From positions 1-64,000 of the forward strand of contig NZ_CP045320.1 in assembly GCF_009363255.1 (NCBI RefSeq): a DNA stretch of 64,000 bases, written 5' to 3'. This DNA comes from Roseivivax sp. THAF197b. GTDB taxonomy: Bacteria; Pseudomonadota; Alphaproteobacteria; Rhodobacterales; Rhodobacteraceae. Under the pieces are notes generated by a model that did not search any database, was not told where the DNA came from, and worked only from the letters and a program-made list of their open reading frames with translations. Every line of letters starts with the position of its first letter. Position 1 is the stretch's first letter. Below, piece by piece: positions 44,937-53,065 of the stretch. The translations under genes and the position numbers were made by a program.

Positions 44937-45621
44937 ACTCACGAATGTCTCATCGGGCTATGGGGAGACGCAGGTGCTCTACGACCTGTCCGTCACCGCC
45001 AAGGCTGGCCGCGTCCTGGCCGTTCTTGGGCGAAATGGTGCTGGCAAGAGCACAACACTGAAGACCGTAATGGGACTGTTGCCGACACGCTCGGGCGCCA
45101 TCTCCTTCGACGGTGCCACGCTTCCGGGCAAACCCTACGAGGTCGCGAAAGCCGGGATTGGATATGTGCCGGAGACCCGCGACATCTTCCCGTCCCTGAC
45201 AGTACGCGAAAATCTCGACCTTGCCGCGAAGCGCTTCGAGGGATCGGACTGGACGATCGAGCGTGTGGTCGAGCTTTTCCCACGTCTGGGTGAGCGCATG
45301 TCGAATGGCGGGACACAGCTATCGGGCGGTGAGCAGCAGATGCTGGCAATTGCACGTGCGCTATTGATGAACCCGCGCCTGCTAATCCTCGACGAGCCAA
45401 CTGAAGGGCTTGCCCCGGTCATCGTCCAGCAAATTCACGACAAGCTGATGGAGCTGAAGCGCGGCGGCCTATCCATGGTTCTGGTCGAGCAAAATTTCGG
45501 CTTCGCGACTTCGCTGGCAGATGACGTAGCCATCGTATCGAAAGGACAGATCGTCTGGACCGGCAGCCCTGCTGAAATCCGGGCCGATATCGAAGCGCAG
45601 CACCGCTGGCTCGGTGTATGA
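44929..45621 (+). CDS. ABC importer ATPase, LivF type
   Basis: A 230-residue ATPase with Walker A GRNGAGKST, signature LSGGEQQMLAIARAL, Walker B LLILDEPTEGLAP and LVEQNF. It is the last gene of the catB-ben-transporter run; the LysR gene follows convergently after 38 bp. Confidence 0.92.
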   Translation: MLELTNVSSGYGETQVLYDLSVTAKAGRVLAVLGRNGAGKSTTLKTVMGLLPTRSGAISFDGATLPGKPYEVAKAGIGYVPETRDIFPSLTVRENLDLAAKRFEGSDWTIERVVELFPRLGERMSNGGTQLSGGEQQMLAIARALLMNPRLLILDEPTEGLAPVIVQQIHDKLMELKRGGLSMVLVEQNFGFATSLADDVAIVSKGQIVWTGSPAEIRADIEAQHRWLGV

Positions 45622-45659
45622 TGGCAGCGGCCCGATTTGCCTACCCTTGGCTAACTGGC

Positions 45660-46550
45660 CTATAACATCTTCCGGGCGACCTTCTGAGCAATGCGGACGA
45701 AGTTCTGCACATGCACCCCTTGTTCGTCGTAGCGGTAATTCAGCGATAGGGCGGTGCGGGCAATTTCCGGCTCGATTTTGAGGAACTTTAGGCCCTTCCG
45801 CGGTGCATATTGCACGGGTTCGGGAACTATGCAGACACCTTCACCGACTGAAACAAGGCTAAGCGCCGTCTGAAGATCCATGCACCACACGCGATTAGGC
45901 ACTGGAAATCCGGCCTTCTCGCAGGCTTCCAACACGAAGTCGGCGTAGCTGGGTCGAGGATATTCCGGGTAGAGGATCAAGTTGTGCGTCGCCAGCCGTT
46001 CCAGGCGGGCGACGGTGCGCCCGCCGGTATCGACGATCTCAGGGAGCACCAGTATCAGCTTCTCCTCCAGCAACTCTTTCGTGATGAATTCGGGATCTTG
46101 CAATGCGGGCCGACCGAAAGCCACGTCGAGTTCGCGCGAGACCAGCGCGCGCTGCAGCTGCGCGTTATTCATGGGGATAAGGCTGAGATTTACCTCCGGA
46201 TAGCCCTGGCGATAGGAGCGAATGATGTTGGGCAGAATGCCGTAGGTCGCGGAGCCCACGAACCCGATCCGCAAGCGGCCCTCCGCGCCTTGGCCCAGGC
46301 GCTTGATTTCCAGGCGGGTGTCATCGAGCTGCGACAGGATGGAACGGCCTCGTTCCAGTAGCCGTTCACCCGCCTGTGTCAGAGTGATGGTGCTGCGGCC
46401 GCGATTGAATAGAATGGCGCCAAGCTCTTCCTCGAGTTGCTTGATTGCGCGAGATAGCGGCGGCTGTGCCATGTCGAGCCGTTCCGCTGCCCGGCCAAAA
46501 TGCAATTCTTCTGCGACCGCAATGAAGTACGTCAGCTGCTTCAGGTTCAT
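45660..46550 (-). CDS. LysR-type regulator of the ben/cat genes
   Basis: A 296-residue LysR protein: helix-turn-helix FGRAAERLDMAQPPLSRAIKQLEEELGAILF at the N-terminus and an inducer domain with RLRIGFVGSATYGILPNII. Sequence and position fit the CatM/BenM/CatR group, which respond to cis,cis-muconate and/or benzoate (inference). I use ATG 46550 (MNLKQLTYF) with AGAGG upstream; the longer frame lacks LysR similarity. It lies between the transporter genes and catA and is separated from catA by a terminator. Confidence 0.85.
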   Translation of the reverse strand: MNLKQLTYFIAVAEELHFGRAAERLDMAQPPLSRAIKQLEEELGAILFNRGRSTITLTQAGERLLERGRSILSQLDDTRLEIKRLGQGAEGRLRIGFVGSATYGILPNIIRSYRQGYPEVNLSLIPMNNAQLQRALVSRELDVAFGRPALQDPEFITKELLEEKLILVLPEIVDTGGRTVARLERLATHNLILYPEYPRPSYADFVLEACEKAGFPVPNRVWCMDLQTALSLVSVGEGVCIVPEPVQYAPRKGLKFLKIEPEIARTALSLNYRYDEQGVHVQNFVRIAQKVARKML

Positions 46551-46596
46551 TTCGAACGCCTCTTCCCCGGGTAGCAGTAAGGACAGATATCCACCC

Positions 46597-46625
46597 AAAA
46601 AGAAAGCCTCCGCGAGGAGGCTTTC
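46597..46625 (-). terminator. Terminator after catA (minus strand)
   Basis: Perfect arms GAAAGCCTCC (46602-46611) and GGAGGCTTTC (46616-46625) around GCGA. On the minus strand the stem is followed by TTTTT (46601-46597). It ends the catA transcript before the LysR gene. Confidence 0.88.
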
Positions 46626-46652
46626 AGTTGGGTCTTCTGGGGAGGAAAGCGA

Positions 46653-47528
46653 TTATTCTGCGGCTACACGCGCCGTGGCCTCTTCGGCCTTGAGTGTGAA
46701 ATCGAACTCGACATGCAGATCAGTGTCGAGGTCAGAACCAGCCTTGCGGAACTGCCCCACAAGGCTGTCCTTCACTGCGAACACGCTGTCATTCTCAAGG
46801 TAATCAGACGAGCCGTCGTAGATCTGGCTGATGAGCGGACGGAAGCCATCCTTGGACAGGATGAAGTGCATGTGACCAGGGCGCATCGGATGATGCCCCA
46901 TGAAGCGCAGAAGCTCACCTGCGGTTTCGTTGTCGGGGATCGGGTAGTCGACCGGGCGCAGGGCGCGGAAGGCATAGTGCCCGTTTTCGTCGGTTTCGAA
47001 CCGGCCGCGCAGGTTGTAATCGGGCTGGTCGGGGTCGTGGTTTTCGTAAAGGCCGTTCGGGGCATCTTCCCAAACGTCGATCGTCACGCCCGCCAAGGGA
47101 GTGCCATCCGTATCGCGTACGTAGCCCTCGAAATACACCGTCTCCTGGTCGGGATATTCTTTGAGAACAGTCGAAGCGCCCTTCGGCAGGACAGGCGGGT
47201 TCTCGCGGTAGAACGGGCCAAGCACGGTGCTCTCGCTCTCGTTCCCGGTGACAGGGTTCGACAGCATGTCAACCAAGACCTCGACACCCAGAATGTCGCC
47301 CAGAAGGATGAACTCCTGACGCCCGCCGTCGCAAACGGCTCCCGCGCGTGCAAGATACTGGCATGCCTCGATGAATTCGTGATGCTGCAGGTTCACATCT
47401 TTACAGAAGCCGTGCAGGTGCGAAATCAGCGATGTCATGATTTCGCGCTGGCGGTCGGTGATATCACCGTTCTTACCCAGTGCTTCGATGACGACATCGG
47501 TGAGATTGTCGAGAGTTACTTTGGCCAT
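46653..47528 (-). CDS. catA: Catechol 1,2-dioxygenase (intradiol)
   Basis: The 291-residue non-haem Fe(III) enzyme cleaves catechol to cis,cis-muconate. The iron ligands are the Tyr in NGLYENHD, the Tyr in RPVDYPIP, and the two His in RPGHMHF. The N-terminal helical dimerisation region (TDVVIEALGKNGDITDRQREIMTSLISHLHGF) fits CatA rather than protocatechuate dioxygenase. GGAGG precedes ATG 47528; the long upstream in-frame extension is not coding. It is transcribed away from the SCP2-like gene, with GTAT...ATAC palindromes in between. Confidence 0.93.
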   Translation of the reverse strand: MAKVTLDNLTDVVIEALGKNGDITDRQREIMTSLISHLHGFCKDVNLQHHEFIEACQYLARAGAVCDGGRQEFILLGDILGVEVLVDMLSNPVTGNESESTVLGPFYRENPPVLPKGASTVLKEYPDQETVYFEGYVRDTDGTPLAGVTIDVWEDAPNGLYENHDPDQPDYNLRGRFETDENGHYAFRALRPVDYPIPDNETAGELLRFMGHHPMRPGHMHFILSKDGFRPLISQIYDGSSDYLENDSVFAVKDSLVGQFRKAGSDLDTDLHVEFDFTLKAEEATARVAAE

Positions 47529-47606
47529 TTCGGTCCTCCCTTGGGTGATGGTCGCAAACTCACGCCCATAATTGCCGCGCAAAGGACGTCCTCCAATGTC
47601 GCGCAC

Positions 47607-47622
47607 GGTATGGAGCAATACC
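47607..47622. promoter_or_regulatory. GGTAT-N6-ATACC palindrome in the catA divergent promoter
   Basis: GGTATGGAGCAATACC has perfect 5-bp arms. It lies 79 bp upstream of the catA ATG. Its GTAT/ATAC arms resemble LysR-type operator halves of the BenM/CatM class. Confidence 0.48.
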
Positions 47623-47698
47623 TCAGCGGCAAAACGCTGCCGCGGCATGGGTCTCGGCCCTTTGTCCGCGACCATGCCGTGTTCCCGGATCAGCGAGA

Positions 47699-47712
47699 GT
47701 ATCAGTGGATAC
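47699..47712. promoter_or_regulatory. GTATC-N4-GATAC palindrome near the SCP2-like gene
   Basis: GTATCAGTGGATAC lies about 70 bp upstream of ATG 47781 and matches the palindrome ahead of catB (GTATC-N3-GATAC). It is a candidate binding site for the cluster regulator. Confidence 0.48.
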
Positions 47713-47780
47713 CCCTGACAGCATTGGAACGCTGCGCCGCGCTTCGCACAGTAAGCCCGACTTACAAACAGAGAGGCGAC

Positions 47781-48152
47781 ATGCGCGAAGAAATGAAAGC
47801 GATGCAGGCGAGGCTCGAGGAGCGGGCCCATATCGTGCGACTGGGCCGCCTGTTCTCGGAAACCGTACTGTTGAAGATCGATGACGAGGAATATTACCTC
47901 GTCTTTGACAAGGGGCGCATTTCCGAGATCCTGACCGGCCCGTCGAAGAAAATTCCCTACTGCTTTGCCGTCACTACCGATGCCGATGCGCTGGCGCGCT
48001 TTTGGCAACCGCGCCCCGAGCCCGGCTTTCACGACATCTTCGGGCTGGTGAAAATCGGCCGTGCTCAAATTCTCGGTGATATCCTGACGCTCGTGAAAAA
48101 CCTGCGCTTCTTGAAGGATGTGCTCGCGCTGCCGCGGGAGGGTCGGGCATGA
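47781..48152 (+). CDS. Small SCP2-like protein beside catA
   Basis: A 123-residue protein, ATG 47781 behind AGAGAGG. It has an SCP2-like layout: EERAHIVRLGRLFSETVLLKIDDEEYYLVFDKGRI, then CFAVTTDADALARFWQP and a C-terminal helix. SCP2 domains bind hydrophobic ligands. Its stop overlaps the next start (ATGA), so it works with the hydrolase. It is similar in size to, but does not look like, muconolactone isomerase. Role unknown. Confidence 0.7.
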   Translation: MREEMKAMQARLEERAHIVRLGRLFSETVLLKIDDEEYYLVFDKGRISEILTGPSKKIPYCFAVTTDADALARFWQPRPEPGFHDIFGLVKIGRAQILGDILTLVKNLRFLKDVLALPREGRA

Positions 48153-48988
48153 GCATCGAACCCATCACCGGACGCTACCTGAACATCGAGGTCGGCGGCC
48201 GTCCGCTGCGGATCTATTTCGAGGAGGCTGGATCGGGTCGCCCGGTTCTCTGCCTACATACGGCAGGTGCGCACACTGCGCAGTGGCGCCATCTGATGAA
48301 CGATGCCGAGGTCACCGCGAACCACCAGCTTATCGCCTTTGACATGCCCTGGCATTCAAAGTCGCTTCCCCCGGCGGGCTTCGAGACTGAAGAATACATG
48401 CTCACAACAGAGGCCTATATCGAGACGATCCTGGCCGTAGTGGACGGCCTCGGCCTCGATCGACCCTTGCTCGCCGGATGCTCGATGGGCGGCCGGATCG
48501 CGCTCCAACTCGCGGCACTCCACCCTGACCGTTTCTCTGGGTTCATCGCTATCGAGGCGTCTGACTTCCAACCCGCTTGGTACGATATCGATTGGTTCCA
48601 TCGCCCCGACGCCCACGGAGGGGAAATGGGGGCCGCGCTGGTCTCGGCCAATATCTCGCCCTATGCGCCTACCGAGGAACGGTGGAATACGCTTTGGATG
48701 TTCATGCAATCCGGACCGGGCGTTTTCCGTGGAGATCTGAGCTTCTACACCCGAGACGACAGCCTGATCGGCCGTTTGTCTCAGATCGATACCACCAAGA
48801 CACCGGTCCACATCATCGTCGGTGCCTACGATCTGACCTGCACGCCAGAGGACGCGAAGCGGACCGCCGATGCGATCCCCGGTGCGACATTGGCCGTCAT
48901 GGAGGAGCTTGGCCATTTTCCGATGAGCGAACATCCCGAGGGCTTCCGGCCCTTTTTCCTGGAGGCGCTCAACCAGATGGCGGGCTGA
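48149..48988 (+). CDS. Alpha/beta hydrolase, candidate enol-lactonase
   Basis: A 279-residue alpha/beta hydrolase with oxyanion-region HTAGAH, nucleophile GCSMGG, Asp in VGAYDLTC and His in LGHFPMSEHPEG. In this pathway a PcaD/CatD-type 3-oxoadipate enol-lactonase is required, and this is the only candidate in the window. The sequence is not a close match to the PcaD that I know, so a hydrolase acting earlier (for example on an aromatic ester) is the alternative. Coupled to the SCP2-like gene. Confidence 0.65.
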   Translation: MSIEPITGRYLNIEVGGRPLRIYFEEAGSGRPVLCLHTAGAHTAQWRHLMNDAEVTANHQLIAFDMPWHSKSLPPAGFETEEYMLTTEAYIETILAVVDGLGLDRPLLAGCSMGGRIALQLAALHPDRFSGFIAIEASDFQPAWYDIDWFHRPDAHGGEMGAALVSANISPYAPTEERWNTLWMFMQSGPGVFRGDLSFYTRDDSLIGRLSQIDTTKTPVHIIVGAYDLTCTPEDAKRTADAIPGATLAVMEELGHFPMSEHPEGFRPFFLEALNQMAG

Positions 48989-49021
48989 TCCGGTCCGCAG
49001 ACTTACGGAGGAGGAAAGATC

Positions 49022-49174
49022 ATGTGCAAGAATGCGTCCAATCCGTGCCCCGGCTGCACGCGCCAAGCTAAAGCTATGGATCCGCGGCAAATATTCATGA
49101 CTCCGGCGGAAATTGTCGCCGCTGAACGGACAGAGGCGACCGACCAAATGCGGCAAAGGTCCGAAGCGGATTGA
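49022..49174 (+). CDS. Small cysteine-containing ORF upstream of benE
   Basis: A 50-residue frame starting with ATG 49022 behind an excellent leader (ACGGAGGAGGAAAG). The N-terminus has Cys at 2, 9 and 12 (MCKNASNPCPGC), followed by a polar helix. It ends one base before the next short frame. Strong ribosome-binding context in a gap between catabolic genes argues that it is translated; function unknown. Confidence 0.5.
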   Translation: MCKNASNPCPGCTRQAKAMDPRQIFMTPAEIVAAERTEATDQMRQRSEAD

Positions 49175-49175
49175 T

Positions 49176-49364
49176 ATGACCGCGCTCGACAACATGTGCA
49201 TTGCCACGACTGGTTCCTTGCGCGCCAAGGCGGACAATCGCGTAGTGCTGATCAGAATTGACGAGCCGCTCAAAATCACGAATGCAATTTTTAGCTCTGG
49301 GCGCGGGCTCCGCGTGGCCACGCCCAGCGAGGCTGGAACGGATCTTGGATTGGTACATGGCTAA
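49176..49364 (+). CDS. Second small ORF, overlapping the benE start
   Basis: A 62-residue frame from ATG 49176 to TAA 49364. Its end overlaps the benE ATG by 8 bases, the same style of overlap as in the importer genes. The sequence (NMCIATTGSLRAKADNRVVLIRIDEPLKI...) is not recognised. It may be a translated leader that couples benE to the upstream frames. Confidence 0.45.
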   Translation: MTALDNMCIATTGSLRAKADNRVVLIRIDEPLKITNAIFSSGRGLRVATPSEAGTDLGLVHG

Positions 49365-50592
49365 TGTCATCGCACAACCGATTGCGCATCTCCGCGGGAT
49401 CCTACGGGATGCCTCTTTGACCGCCGTAGCGGCGGGGTTTCTCGCTGTTCTGATCTCCATCGCGGGTCCGTTGCTTATCTATCTGCAAGCGGCGGTAGCG
49501 ATGGACGTGGATCCCGGCCTCTTTTCGTCATGGGTCGCGGCGATTTTTGCGGGTGCAGGTGCGGCAAGCCTGATCCTAAGCATGTGGATGCGTATCCCTG
49601 TCCTTGTTGCGTGGTCTGCGCCGGGCAACGTACTTTTGGTGACTGTCGGACCCAGTCTCGGATATTCGGACATCATCGGTGCCTATATCATATCCGCGCT
49701 CGCCATCCTGATTATTGGCGTCACCGGGGCGTTCGACAGGCTTGTACGTTTGGTGCCGGCAGGCGTCGCTGCGGGCATGATGGCGGGTATCCTGTTTCAG
49801 TTCGGATCGCAGGCTTTCCTGGGGTTCGAGACAGCCCCGATCCTCGTTGCGGTGCTGCTATTGGCGTTTCTCGTTCTGTCGCGGACCACCCCGCGCTATG
49901 CGATGATCTGGCTTCTGGCCGGGTCCCTTCTCTATATGGCATTGACCCGGACTGACACGTCGCCTGGCCTTTCGCTGACCATGCCCGAGCTGATCGCGAT
50001 CTGGCCCAGCTTTTCCCTCGATGCGACGCTCAGCTTCGCGCTGCCACTCGTGGTCACGACCCTGACCGGCCAGTTCTTGGCCGGGATGGCGATACTCAAG
50101 GTGAACGGCTTCGCGGCTCCCGCGCGTCCCATACTGACGACGGCCAGTCTTCTTTCCCTACCCGTCGCGCTTTTCGGTGGGATCACCGTAGCGCTCGCCT
50201 CCATCACGATGGCGCTTGGGGCGAGCGAGGAAAGCCATGCTGACCGTGAACGCCGCTATGTGGCCGGTGTGGCGTCAGGGGCGTTTTTCATCATTGGTGC
50301 TGTCTGTGCGGGAAGCATCGTCGCGCTTCTGCGCGGGTTGCCGACCGAATTGATCGCGCTTCTCGCCGGGCTCGCACTTTTAGGGGCCATCGCTAAGGGT
50401 ATGGGCGATATGCTCGCCGATGCGGGAAACCGGCAGGCCGGTCTCTTGACCTTCGTGGTGACCGCCTCGGGCGTGTCATTACTTGGCATTGGTGCCGCAT
50501 TCTGGGGGCTCATTGCCGGTTTGCTCGCTGTACAGATCGAACGTGCATTCGATGCCATGAGGCCGTCTTCTTCGTCCAAAGGCCGAAAATAG
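49357..50592 (+). CDS. benE: Benzoate/H+ symporter
   Basis: A 411-residue membrane protein of the BenE family with about 12 hydrophobic segments. Family markers are SAPGNVLL, TGAFDRLVRLVPAGVAAGMMAGILFQFG, and ESHADRERRYVAGVASGAFF. It imports benzoate with protons. I use ATG 49357 (MANVIAQPIAHL); the longer frame overlaps the small ORF. It gives the cluster a second uptake system besides the ABC importer. Confidence 0.9.
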   Translation: MANVIAQPIAHLRGILRDASLTAVAAGFLAVLISIAGPLLIYLQAAVAMDVDPGLFSSWVAAIFAGAGAASLILSMWMRIPVLVAWSAPGNVLLVTVGPSLGYSDIIGAYIISALAILIIGVTGAFDRLVRLVPAGVAAGMMAGILFQFGSQAFLGFETAPILVAVLLLAFLVLSRTTPRYAMIWLLAGSLLYMALTRTDTSPGLSLTMPELIAIWPSFSLDATLSFALPLVVTTLTGQFLAGMAILKVNGFAAPARPILTTASLLSLPVALFGGITVALASITMALGASEESHADRERRYVAGVASGAFFIIGAVCAGSIVALLRGLPTELIALLAGLALLGAIAKGMGDMLADAGNRQAGLLTFVVTASGVSLLGIGAAFWGLIAGLLAVQIERAFDAMRPSSSSKGRK

Positions 50593-50806
50593 GCAGAGAA
50601 GTGTATATCTGAAGTCGGTGAGGCGCGATGTCTGTCCTTGGTGAGAGAACTTGCTCCGACATTTATCCAAACGACCCCGTTGGTTTACGCTCAAGATGTG
50701 ATTTGAGGATTTGATCTTCCACCGTATCAGGTCCGGAATAATTGCGTCGCTTTGCTTCGATGATTTATCGCAGGAAATGGCAGCACCGGATGTGCGTGCT
50801 TTGACC

Positions 50807-51568
50807 TCATGAAAGAACTCGTCCAATCCCGCTTTGCGTCCGCTGCATCGCGGGGAGGTACTTCTCGACCAGTGTTACGACAGAATCTTGCGTTGCCGCG
50901 ACGCCGGTGTTCAGCGCCGCCACGACGCGGCCCCGGATGTCGGTCAAGGGCACCGCGATAGAGCGCAGACCAATCTCGACCTCCTGATCGATCAGGCAAT
51001 AGCCCTGCGCGCGCACGCGAGCCAGCTCGGCCATAATCTCTTCCGGGTCGGTCAGGCTGAAGGCCGTACGTGGTGACAAATCGGATCGGTCGAGAAGCGC
51101 TCGCGCCGCTTCTTCGGGCAGCGCCGCCAGCAGGACCCGTCCCATCGATGTGCAATGCGCCGGCAAACGCGAGCCTGGCATCAACCCTACGGACATTACC
51201 CGGCGTTGCGCGGCCCGCGCGAGGTAAACGATGTCCGTTTCGTCAAGGATCGACAGCGACGTGGACTGCCCGATCTGTTCGGATAGCTGATCGAGCCAGG
51301 GCTGCGCGAGCTGCGGCAACGGCAGCGTTGCGAGGGCCGCCATGCCGAGCCGCAGTATCCGGGGCGTTACCGTGAAGAACTTTCCGTCATATTCGGCATA
51401 GCCTTCTTTATGCAGCGTCAGCAGGCAGCGCCGTGCAGTGGCCCTGTCGAGGCCTGTTCGCGCGGCCACGTCGGTGATGGAGAGCCGGGGCGTCTCGGCC
51501 CCGAAGCACTCGATCACCCGCAACCCCTTAGCAAGCGAGGCGATGAAATCTGTCGGAGTGTTCGCCAT
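50807..51568 (-). CDS. IclR-family regulator of pcaIJF
   Basis: A 253-residue IclR protein of the PcaR/PcaU/PobR kind. The winged helix spans DFIASLAKGLRVIECFG to TRGLDRATARRCLLTLHKEGY-like sequence; the effector domain contains SMGRVLLAALP and VAALNTGV. It is divergent from pcaI with 103 bp between. PcaR-type proteins respond to 3-oxoadipate (inference). I use ATG 51568 (MANTPTDF) rather than the longer frame. Confidence 0.82.
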   Translation of the reverse strand: MANTPTDFIASLAKGLRVIECFGAETPRLSITDVAARTGLDRATARRCLLTLHKEGYAEYDGKFFTVTPRILRLGMAALATLPLPQLAQPWLDQLSEQIGQSTSLSILDETDIVYLARAAQRRVMSVGLMPGSRLPAHCTSMGRVLLAALPEEAARALLDRSDLSPRTAFSLTDPEEIMAELARVRAQGYCLIDQEVEIGLRSIAVPLTDIRGRVVAALNTGVAATQDSVVTLVEKYLPAMQRTQSGIGRVLS

Positions 51569-51671
51569 GCGCACATGTGTGTACGCAATTTGAACAAAGA
51601 TCAAGATGTGAACATTTTTTCTGGATGTCCGTCCTGAGCCTTCGTAGAGCCCTCGGTAAGGAGGCGACGCT
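51569..51671. promoter_or_regulatory. Divergent IclR/pcaI control region
   Basis: A 103-bp gap that contains the palindrome CACATGTG near 51572, two TGAACA direct repeats 18 bp apart (51591, 51609) and AAGGAGG before pcaI. IclR regulators of this group use short repeated sites, so the TGAACA pair is the best operator candidate. Confidence 0.42.
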
Positions 51672-52379
51672 ATGGACAAAACTATCCCGACACCGATCGA
51701 GGCTGTATCCGCTATCCGGGACGGTGCTACGGTCATGATCGGCGGCTTCGGCGGCTCCGGTGCGCCAATCGAGCTGATCCACGCCCTGATCGATCATGGG
51801 GCCAAGCATCTGACAGTTGTGAACAATAACGCTGGCAACGGTCATGTCGGCCTTGCCGCGCTTATCGAGCAGGGGCGGGTCGACAAGCTCATTTGCTCGT
51901 TTCCGCGCTCGGCAGATCCCACGGTGTTCACCGAACGCTACCTGGCAGGTAAGATCGCACTGGAGATCGTTCCTCAGGGCACTCTGGCCGAAAGGATCCG
52001 CGCCGGCGGAGCTGGGATACCAGCCTTCTATACGCCAACCGGCTACGGCACCCAGATTGCTGAGGGCAAACACACCGAGACCTTTGAGGGTCGGCCCTAT
52101 ATACGCGAAAATTGGTTAAAGGCAGATTTCGCGCTTATAAAGGCCGAACTCGGCGACCCGCACGGCAACCTGACCTACCGGATGGCGGCGCGGAACTTCA
52201 ATCCGATCATGGCGATGGCCGCGACAACTACAATTGCGCAGGTCACCAAGATTACCCCCCTGGGCGGAATTGATCCCGAACACGTGGTCACCCCGGGTAT
52301 CTTCGTTGATCAGGTGATCGAGGTGGCGAACCCCGCGCAAGAAGAAGTGCTCAACCGCGAAGAGGCCGTGTACCCATGA
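51672..52379 (+). CDS. pcaI: 3-Oxoadipate CoA-transferase, alpha subunit
   Basis: The 235-residue subunit A has GATVMIGGFGGSGAPIELI near the N-terminus and RIRAGGAGIPAFYTPTGYGT in the middle, typical of family I CoA-transferases. With PcaJ it forms 3-oxoadipyl-CoA from 3-oxoadipate and succinyl-CoA. AAGGAGG precedes the ATG. It overlaps pcaJ as ATGA. Confidence 0.92.
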   Translation: MDKTIPTPIEAVSAIRDGATVMIGGFGGSGAPIELIHALIDHGAKHLTVVNNNAGNGHVGLAALIEQGRVDKLICSFPRSADPTVFTERYLAGKIALEIVPQGTLAERIRAGGAGIPAFYTPTGYGTQIAEGKHTETFEGRPYIRENWLKADFALIKAELGDPHGNLTYRMAARNFNPIMAMAATTTIAQVTKITPLGGIDPEHVVTPGIFVDQVIEVANPAQEEVLNREEAVYP

Positions 52380-53065
52380 CCGATATCTCCGCTCAAAAGC
52401 TCTCCAACGCCCAGATCGCATGGCGCGCCGCTCAGGACATTGAGGACGGTGCCTACGTGAACCTCGGCATCGGCTTTCCCGAAATGGTCGCTCGTTTCCA
52501 GCCCGAAGGCCGGCAAGCAGTCTTTCACACCGAAAACGGGGTTCTCGATTTTGGCAAGGCCCCTGACCCTGGCGATGAGGATTGGGACCTAATCAATGCA
52601 GGGAAAAAGGCCATTACCTTGAAGCCCGGGACCGCCTTCTTCCACCATGCCGACAGTTTTGCGATGGTCCGCGGCGGGCATCTCGACGTGGCGATCCTCG
52701 GGGCCTACGAGATCGCCCAGACCGGCGATTTGGCCAATTGGTCGACCGGCAAAGGCGGCGTGCCGGCCGTGGGCGGTGCGATGGACCTTGTCCAAAGCGC
52801 AAAGCGCGTGGCGGTGCTGACCGACCACGTCACCAAGAAGGGTGCGCCCAAGCTTGTCGAGGCCTGCAGCCTGCCGCTCACCGGGGTCGGATGCGTCACC
52901 CGGATATACACCTCGCTTGCGATCGTCGATGTCGTGGATCGACGCTTCGTTCTGCGCGAGAAGGTGCCCGGGCTCTCATTCGAGGCGCTGCAATCCGTTA
53001 CCGGCGCGACGCTGCATGTCGACGGCAACGTGGCCGACCTGATCTGCCCGGAGGAACTGGCATGA
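52376..53065 (+). CDS. pcaJ: 3-Oxoadipate CoA-transferase, beta subunit
   Basis: The 229-residue subunit B has GAYVNLGIGFPEMV and the catalytic-Glu motif TENGVLDFG (most relatives read ENG(I/V)LGxG; the Gly-to-Asp change is noteworthy but the Glu is kept). GGAMDLVQSAKRV follows. It is coupled to both neighbours by ATGA overlaps. Confidence 0.92.
   Translation: MTDISAQKLSNAQIAWRAAQDIEDGAYVNLGIGFPEMVARFQPEGRQAVFHTENGVLDFGKAPDPGDEDWDLINAGKKAITLKPGTAFFHHADSFAMVRGGHLDVAILGAYEIAQTGDLANWSTGKGGVPAVGGAMDLVQSAKRVAVLTDHVTKKGAPKLVEACSLPLTGVGCVTRIYTSLAIVDVVDRRFVLREKVPGLSFEALQSVTGATLHVDGNVADLICPEELA

Noticed and set aside
46713..47780. N-terminal extension of the SCP2-like frame through catA
   Set aside because: It is the reverse complement of catA; ATG 47781 has a good leader and gives a normal-sized domain.
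47781..48152. Muconolactone isomerase (CatC) assignment for the 123-residue protein
   Set aside because: Size is similar but the sequence pattern is SCP2-like and lacks the CatC N-terminal strand pattern I know.
52582..53061. N-terminal extension of the pcaF frame
   Set aside because: Overlaps pcaJ entirely; the true start is the ATGA-coupled ATG at 53062, which gives a normal thiolase.
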